Origin: Candidatus Iainarchaeum sp.
GTDB taxonomy: Archaea > Iainarchaeota > Iainarchaeia > Iainarchaeales > GCA-2688035
Assembly: GCA_017610205.1 (NCBI GenBank)
Contig: JAFCCL010000007.1
Location: 1-64,000, forward strand
Length of the DNA: 64,000 nucleotides
Reading direction: 5' to 3'
Positions 60,959 through 64,000 of this stretch are shown here, in pieces. The position numbers and the translations under genes are program-made. Every line of letters begins with the position of its first letter. Position 1 is the first letter of the stretch. The notes beneath the pieces were generated by a model. It worked only from the letters and a program-made list of their open reading frames with translations, searched no databases and was not told where the DNA came from.

Positions 60959-62236
60959 ATGGCTGATAAACCACACGTTAACCTTGTCTTTATTGGACAC
61001 GTTGACCATGGAAAAAGTACACTGGTTGGAAGACTTTTGTATGACTCAGGCGCATTGCCTGAACAAGAATATAGAAAACTTGAGGCTGAGGCAAAATCTG
61101 TTGGAAAGGGAACCTTTGCATTTGCTTTTGCAATGGACAACCTTAAAGAAGAAAGGGAGCGAGGGGTAACAATTGACGTTTCCTACAAGAAATTTGAAGG
61201 AAAAAAGAACAATTTTACCATAATTGATGCACCAGGCCACAAGGACTTTATTAAAAATATGATTACCGGAACAAGTCAGGCTGACGCCGCTGTTTTGGTT
61301 ATTGCTGCAAAAGAAGGCGTAATGGCACAGACAAAAGAACACGCTTTCCTTGCACAGGTAATGGGCTTAAAGCAGCTTATTATTGCAGTAAACAAAATGG
61401 ACGAAGTCAACTATGATGAGGCAAAATTCAAAGAAGTTCATGAACAAGCAGAAAAGCTTCTAAAAGGTGTTGGATATAAAGGAGAGCAAATGAAATTTAT
61501 CCCGGTTTCTGCATGGGTTGGAGACAACGTTGCAAAGAAATCTGACAAAATGACATGGTATAAGGGACCAGCACTAATAGATGCTTTGGATGAAATTATT
61601 CCGCCAAAACCACCGACAAATAAGCCTCTAAGACTACCTGTTCAAGATGTATACAACATCAAGGGCGTAGGAATTGTGCCAGTCGGAAGGGTTGAAACAG
61701 GAATTGTAAAGCCAGGTGATAAAATAATTGTTGAGCCAAGCGGAGCAACAGGTGAAATAAAAACACTTGAAATGCACCATGAGCAATTGAAACAGGCAAT
61801 TCCAGGCGACAACATTGGCTTTAATGTAAGAGGACTTGAAAAGGGAGACATTGCAAGAGGCGATGTAATCGGACCAGTAAGTGACCCACCAACTGTAGCA
61901 AAAGAATTCGAAGCACAGATTGTGGTTTTGTCACACCCTACAGCAATACCTGTTGGATACACTCCAGTATTCCACCTTCACACAGCCCAGCTTTCATGTA
62001 AAATAACAGAAATTTTGAAAAAGCTGGACCCTAAAACAGGCCAAACAAAGGAAGAAAATCCAAAATTCCTGAAAACAGGAGACGCAGCAATTGTAAAGAT
62101 TGTGCCAACCAAGCCGGTTGTAGTGGAAGAATATAAGAAATTCCCACAGCTTGGCAGATTTGCAATCAGGGACATGGGCCAGACTGTTGCGGCAGGAATG
62201 GTCACAAAGGTTGTGCCAAGGGAGAAAAAGAAGTAA
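60959..62236 (+). CDS. tuf: Translation elongation factor EF-1alpha
   Basis: A 425-residue GTPase with G1 [10 protein letters not shown]3 DAPGHKDF, G4 NKMD, and beta-barrel domains 2 and 3 complete. RBS GGAGG about ten bases upstream. Delivers aminoacyl-tRNA to the ribosome. Followed by S10 as in many archaea. Confidence 0.97.
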   Translation: MADKPHVNLVFIGHVDHGKSTLVGRLLYDSGALPEQEYRKLEAEAKSVGKGTFAFAFAMDNLKEERERGVTIDVSYKKFEGKKNNFTIIDAPGHKDFIKNMITGTSQADAAVLVIAAKEGVMAQTKEHAFLAQVMGLKQLIIAVNKMDEVNYDEAKFKEVHEQAEKLLKGVGYKGEQMKFIPVSAWVGDNVAKKSDKMTWYKGPALIDALDEIIPPKPPTNKPLRLPVQDVYNIKGVGIVPVGRVETGIVKPGDKIIVEPSGATGEIKTLEMHHEQLKQAIPGDNIGFNVRGLEKGDIARGDVIGPVSDPPTVAKEFEAQIVVLSHPTAIPVGYTPVFHLHTAQLSCKITEILKKLDPKTGQTKEENPKFLKTGDAAIVKIVPTKPVVVEEYKKFPQLGRFAIRDMGQTVAAGMVTKVVPREKKK

Positions 62237-62327
62237 TTTTGGAATACATAAAAAGTAAATAAAACAGGGAAACAGTGCTTTTACTGTTTTCCTTTTTTCC
62301 ATTTTTTTTAAGCAAAGGTGAACATGG

Positions 62328-62636
62328 ATGCAAAAAGCAAGAATTAAACTGACATCTCCTGAATTTGGGCAGATAACAGAAATCTCTCAAAGAATGGTTG
62401 AAATTGCAGAAAGAACAGGTGTTAAGCATTCAGGAATTATCCCCTTGCCAACCAAAAAACTAATTGTGCCAACAAGGAAATCTCCCTGCGGCGGCGGAAC
62501 AGAAAGCTATGAAAGATGGCAATTAAGAATTCATAAAAGACTAATTGACGTTGAAGCAGACGAGCGAACCCTTAGAAGAATTATGAGGGTTGAAATCCCA
62601 GAATCAGTTCACGTTGAAATAGAATTAAAAGAATAG
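62328..62636 (+). CDS. rps10: Ribosomal protein S10
   Basis: A 102-residue uS10 (ARIKLTSPEFGQITEISQRM, GIIPLPTKKLIVPTRKSPCGGGTESYERW). AAAGGTGA precedes the ATG. Normal length. Confidence 0.96.
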   Translation: MQKARIKLTSPEFGQITEISQRMVEIAERTGVKHSGIIPLPTKKLIVPTRKSPCGGGTESYERWQLRIHKRLIDVEADERTLRRIMRVEIPESVHVEIELKE

Positions 62637-62695
62637 GACTTTAAGACGAAACTGTTTTAAATAACACAACCCTATTTCTTTTGAGGGATTCAAAA

Positions 62696-63217
62696 ATGCA
62701 GTATTATATCGGCTCAGACCACGCAGGATTTAACCTTAAGGAAATTATTAAGGAAAAGCTTAAGGGCAAGTACAAGTTTGAGGATATGGGAACCTTTTCT
62801 GCTACAAGAATCGATTATGCAATAGTTGGCTTTGAGGTTGCAAAAAAGGTTGCATCTGAAAAAAATGCAATTGGAGTATTAATTTGCGGGACAGGAATTG
62901 GAATGAGCATGGTTGCAAACAAGGTTCCAGGAATAAGGGCAGCACTGATTTATGACGGATTTACAGCAAAAATGGCAAGGCAACACAATAATGCAAACAT
63001 TGCATGCATTGGAGCAAGAAAGATTTCACCGCAGGCAACAATTTCAATTATTGACACCTTTTTGTCAGCAGGCTTTGACGGAAATAAGAAAGGCGGAGAA
63101 AGGCATAAGAAAAGGGTAGAGCAGATAGTGGCAATTGAAAAAGAGCATTTTAAGGAAGATGCAATTAAAAAAGGATTTTCTCTGGAAAACCTGTTTGGCA
63201 GCAAAAAAAAGGTTTAA
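62696..63217 (+). CDS. rpiB: Ribose-5-phosphate isomerase B (RpiB/LacAB family)
   Basis: A 173-residue protein from the ATG at 62696 (GAGGGATT upstream). SDHAGFNLKE, the catalytic Cys in LICGTGIGMSMVANK, and ARQHNNANIACIGARKIS match RpiB. It interconverts ribose- and ribulose-5-phosphate. A Lys/Arg-rich tail of about 40 residues is longer than usual. Confidence 0.9.
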   Translation: MQYYIGSDHAGFNLKEIIKEKLKGKYKFEDMGTFSATRIDYAIVGFEVAKKVASEKNAIGVLICGTGIGMSMVANKVPGIRAALIYDGFTAKMARQHNNANIACIGARKISPQATISIIDTFLSAGFDGNKKGGERHKKRVEQIVAIEKEHFKEDAIKKGFSLENLFGSKKKV

Positions 63218-63246
63218 ATAAAACTCTTTTCCTATTAGATTATTTT

Positions 63247-63681
63247 ATGGGCAAACAGATTTATCCAGAACCAACTGTGGGGGCACTTATATTGAATGAA
63301 AAGAAAGAAGTACTGCTTTGCAAAAGCCCTAAATTTAACGGAAAATTCATTGTGCCAGGTGGGCATGTGGAGGTAGGAGAAACGCTTGAGCAGGCGATGA
63401 AGCGAGAAATAAAGGAAGAAACAGGGCTTGAAATAGAGCCTGTGAAATTTATTGCTTTTTACAATGCGATTTATCCAAAGGATTTTTTTGAAAAACGGCA
63501 CTTCATTTTCTTTGATTTCCTTTGCAGGGCAAAAGAAGGTGCAAGGGAATGCCTGGACAATGAGGAGTTAATTAAGGCTGTTTGGATTAAACCAAAAAAG
63601 GCATTGAAAGAATTGAATCTTGAACTTTACACTCAAAAAACTATTGAAACCTACCTTGAAGGTGAAAAAGGCAATGTTTGA
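63247..63681 (+). CDS. Nudix hydrolase
   Basis: A 144-residue protein with a complete Nudix box: G followed by HVEVGETLEQAMKREIKEETGLEI, holding the REUXEEXGU catalytic part. It hydrolyses a nucleoside diphosphate derivative that cannot be told from sequence. Overlaps archease by eight bases. Confidence 0.92.
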   Translation: MGKQIYPEPTVGALILNEKKEVLLCKSPKFNGKFIVPGGHVEVGETLEQAMKREIKEETGLEIEPVKFIAFYNAIYPKDFFEKRHFIFFDFLCRAKEGARECLDNEELIKAVWIKPKKALKELNLELYTQKTIETYLEGEKGNV

Positions 63682-64000
63682 ATTGTTTGAGCACAAGGCC
63701 GATGCAGGCGTAAGAGGAGTTGGCAAAAGCAAAGAGGAAGCATTTGCAGAATGCGCAAAGGCAATGTTTTCTGTAATGGCTGATTTGAAAAAAATTGGTT
63801 CCGAAGAAAAGTTCGATGTAGAGATTGAAACAAATGACCTTGAAAGCCTTTTGGTTGATTTCCTAAACCATTTGCTTTACCTAAGAGATGTGAATGAAAT
63901 GCTGTTCAGTAGGTTTGACTTATACATAACAAATGATGGCGGTGGATGGAAGCTTAGGGGAAGGGCATTCGGAGAAAAAATTAATAAGGAAAAGCACGGC
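63674..64000 (+). CDS. Archease, cut by window end
   Basis: 109 residues of the N-terminal part are present. EHKADAGVRGVGKSKEEAFAECAKAMF and LLVDFLNHLLYLRDVNE, then GEKINKEKHG, match archease, the cofactor that activates RtcB RNA ligase in tRNA splicing and repair. The last 30 or so residues, including the final Asp-rich site, lie outside the window. Confidence 0.92.
   Translation, partial: MFELFEHKADAGVRGVGKSKEEAFAECAKAMFSVMADLKKIGSEEKFDVEIETNDLESLLVDFLNHLLYLRDVNEMLFSRFDLYITNDGGGWKLRGRAFGEKINKEKHG

Overview
The window is archaeal chromosome. It carries split archaeal RNA polymerase genes (rpoH, rpoB'', rpoB', rpoA', rpoA''), L30e, an archaeal NusA-type KH protein, S12, S7, EF-2, EF-1alpha, S10 and archease, and its promoters look archaeal (TATA box about 25 nt before a leaderless ATG, or a GGTGA/GGAGG ribosome binding site). 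It is AT-rich and strictly anaerobic in character: rubrerythrin, superoxide reductase, ferredoxins, an oxygen-sensitive type of hydrogenase, and an ADP-forming acyl-CoA synthetase. Small compact genes and many tiny Cys-rich proteins suggest a DPANN-like lineage (Diapherotrites would fit), but this lineage call is inference.

Layout. 1-1 kb: a MazF/PemK-type toxin-antitoxin pair and a broken zinc-ribbon gene. 1-4.2 kb (minus strand): superoxide reductase, rubrerythrin, a ThiI-like sulfurtransferase domain and a DEAD-box helicase with a 12-bp minisatellite in its tail. 4.5-13.5 kb: a complete 14-gene membrane-bound [NiFe] hydrogenase (mbhA-N order, Mrp antiporter module plus hydrogenase module), followed by convergent maturation protease and HypA. 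14-18 kb: ADP-forming acyl-CoA synthetase, PIG-L deacetylase, MscS channel. 18.1-19 kb: a PIN toxin/UPF0175-like antitoxin cassette. 19.4-20.9 kb: two ZIP metal transporters.

20.9-38.2 kb is the most interesting part: a dense redox/metal-cofactor island. It holds a DUF134 regulator, a CDF transporter fused to a NifX-like domain, two free NifX-like proteins, an Mrp/NBP35 ATPase, an ArsR regulator, a DUF5320 protein, thioredoxins, a soluble ABC ATPase beside a Cys-rich P-loop GTPase with a C-terminal Fe-S domain, ferredoxins, a SAM methyltransferase, a ferredoxin:thioredoxin reductase, and two MinD ATPases with inserted ferredoxin domains. An extracytoplasmic thioredoxin/CcdA-like pair closes it. 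The gene set resembles the bacterial orange-protein (ORP) and Mrp/NifX complements but adds the ABC/GTPase/DUF4346-like block. I infer a metal-sulfur cofactor assembly or trafficking system.

38.2-47.3 kb is accessory DNA: a DNA methyltransferase, a frameshifted phosphatase-like gene, a tRNA-Asp whose 3' end and downstream 150 bp are repeated 2 kb away (bracketing an antiporter gene), two candidate structured RNAs, a Cys-rich surface protein, a second thiol relay and a Ca2+/cation exchanger. 47.5-64 kb is the conserved information-processing block: RNA polymerase, ribosomal proteins, elongation factors, interrupted by a NeuB-type sialic/pseudaminic acid synthase, then RpiB, a Nudix hydrolase and archease running off the window end.

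Energy metabolism can be read from the window: acyl-CoA to acid by the ADP-forming synthetase makes ATP, reduced ferredoxin is oxidised by Mbh with H2 release, and the Mrp module turns this into a Na+ gradient that the exchangers can use.
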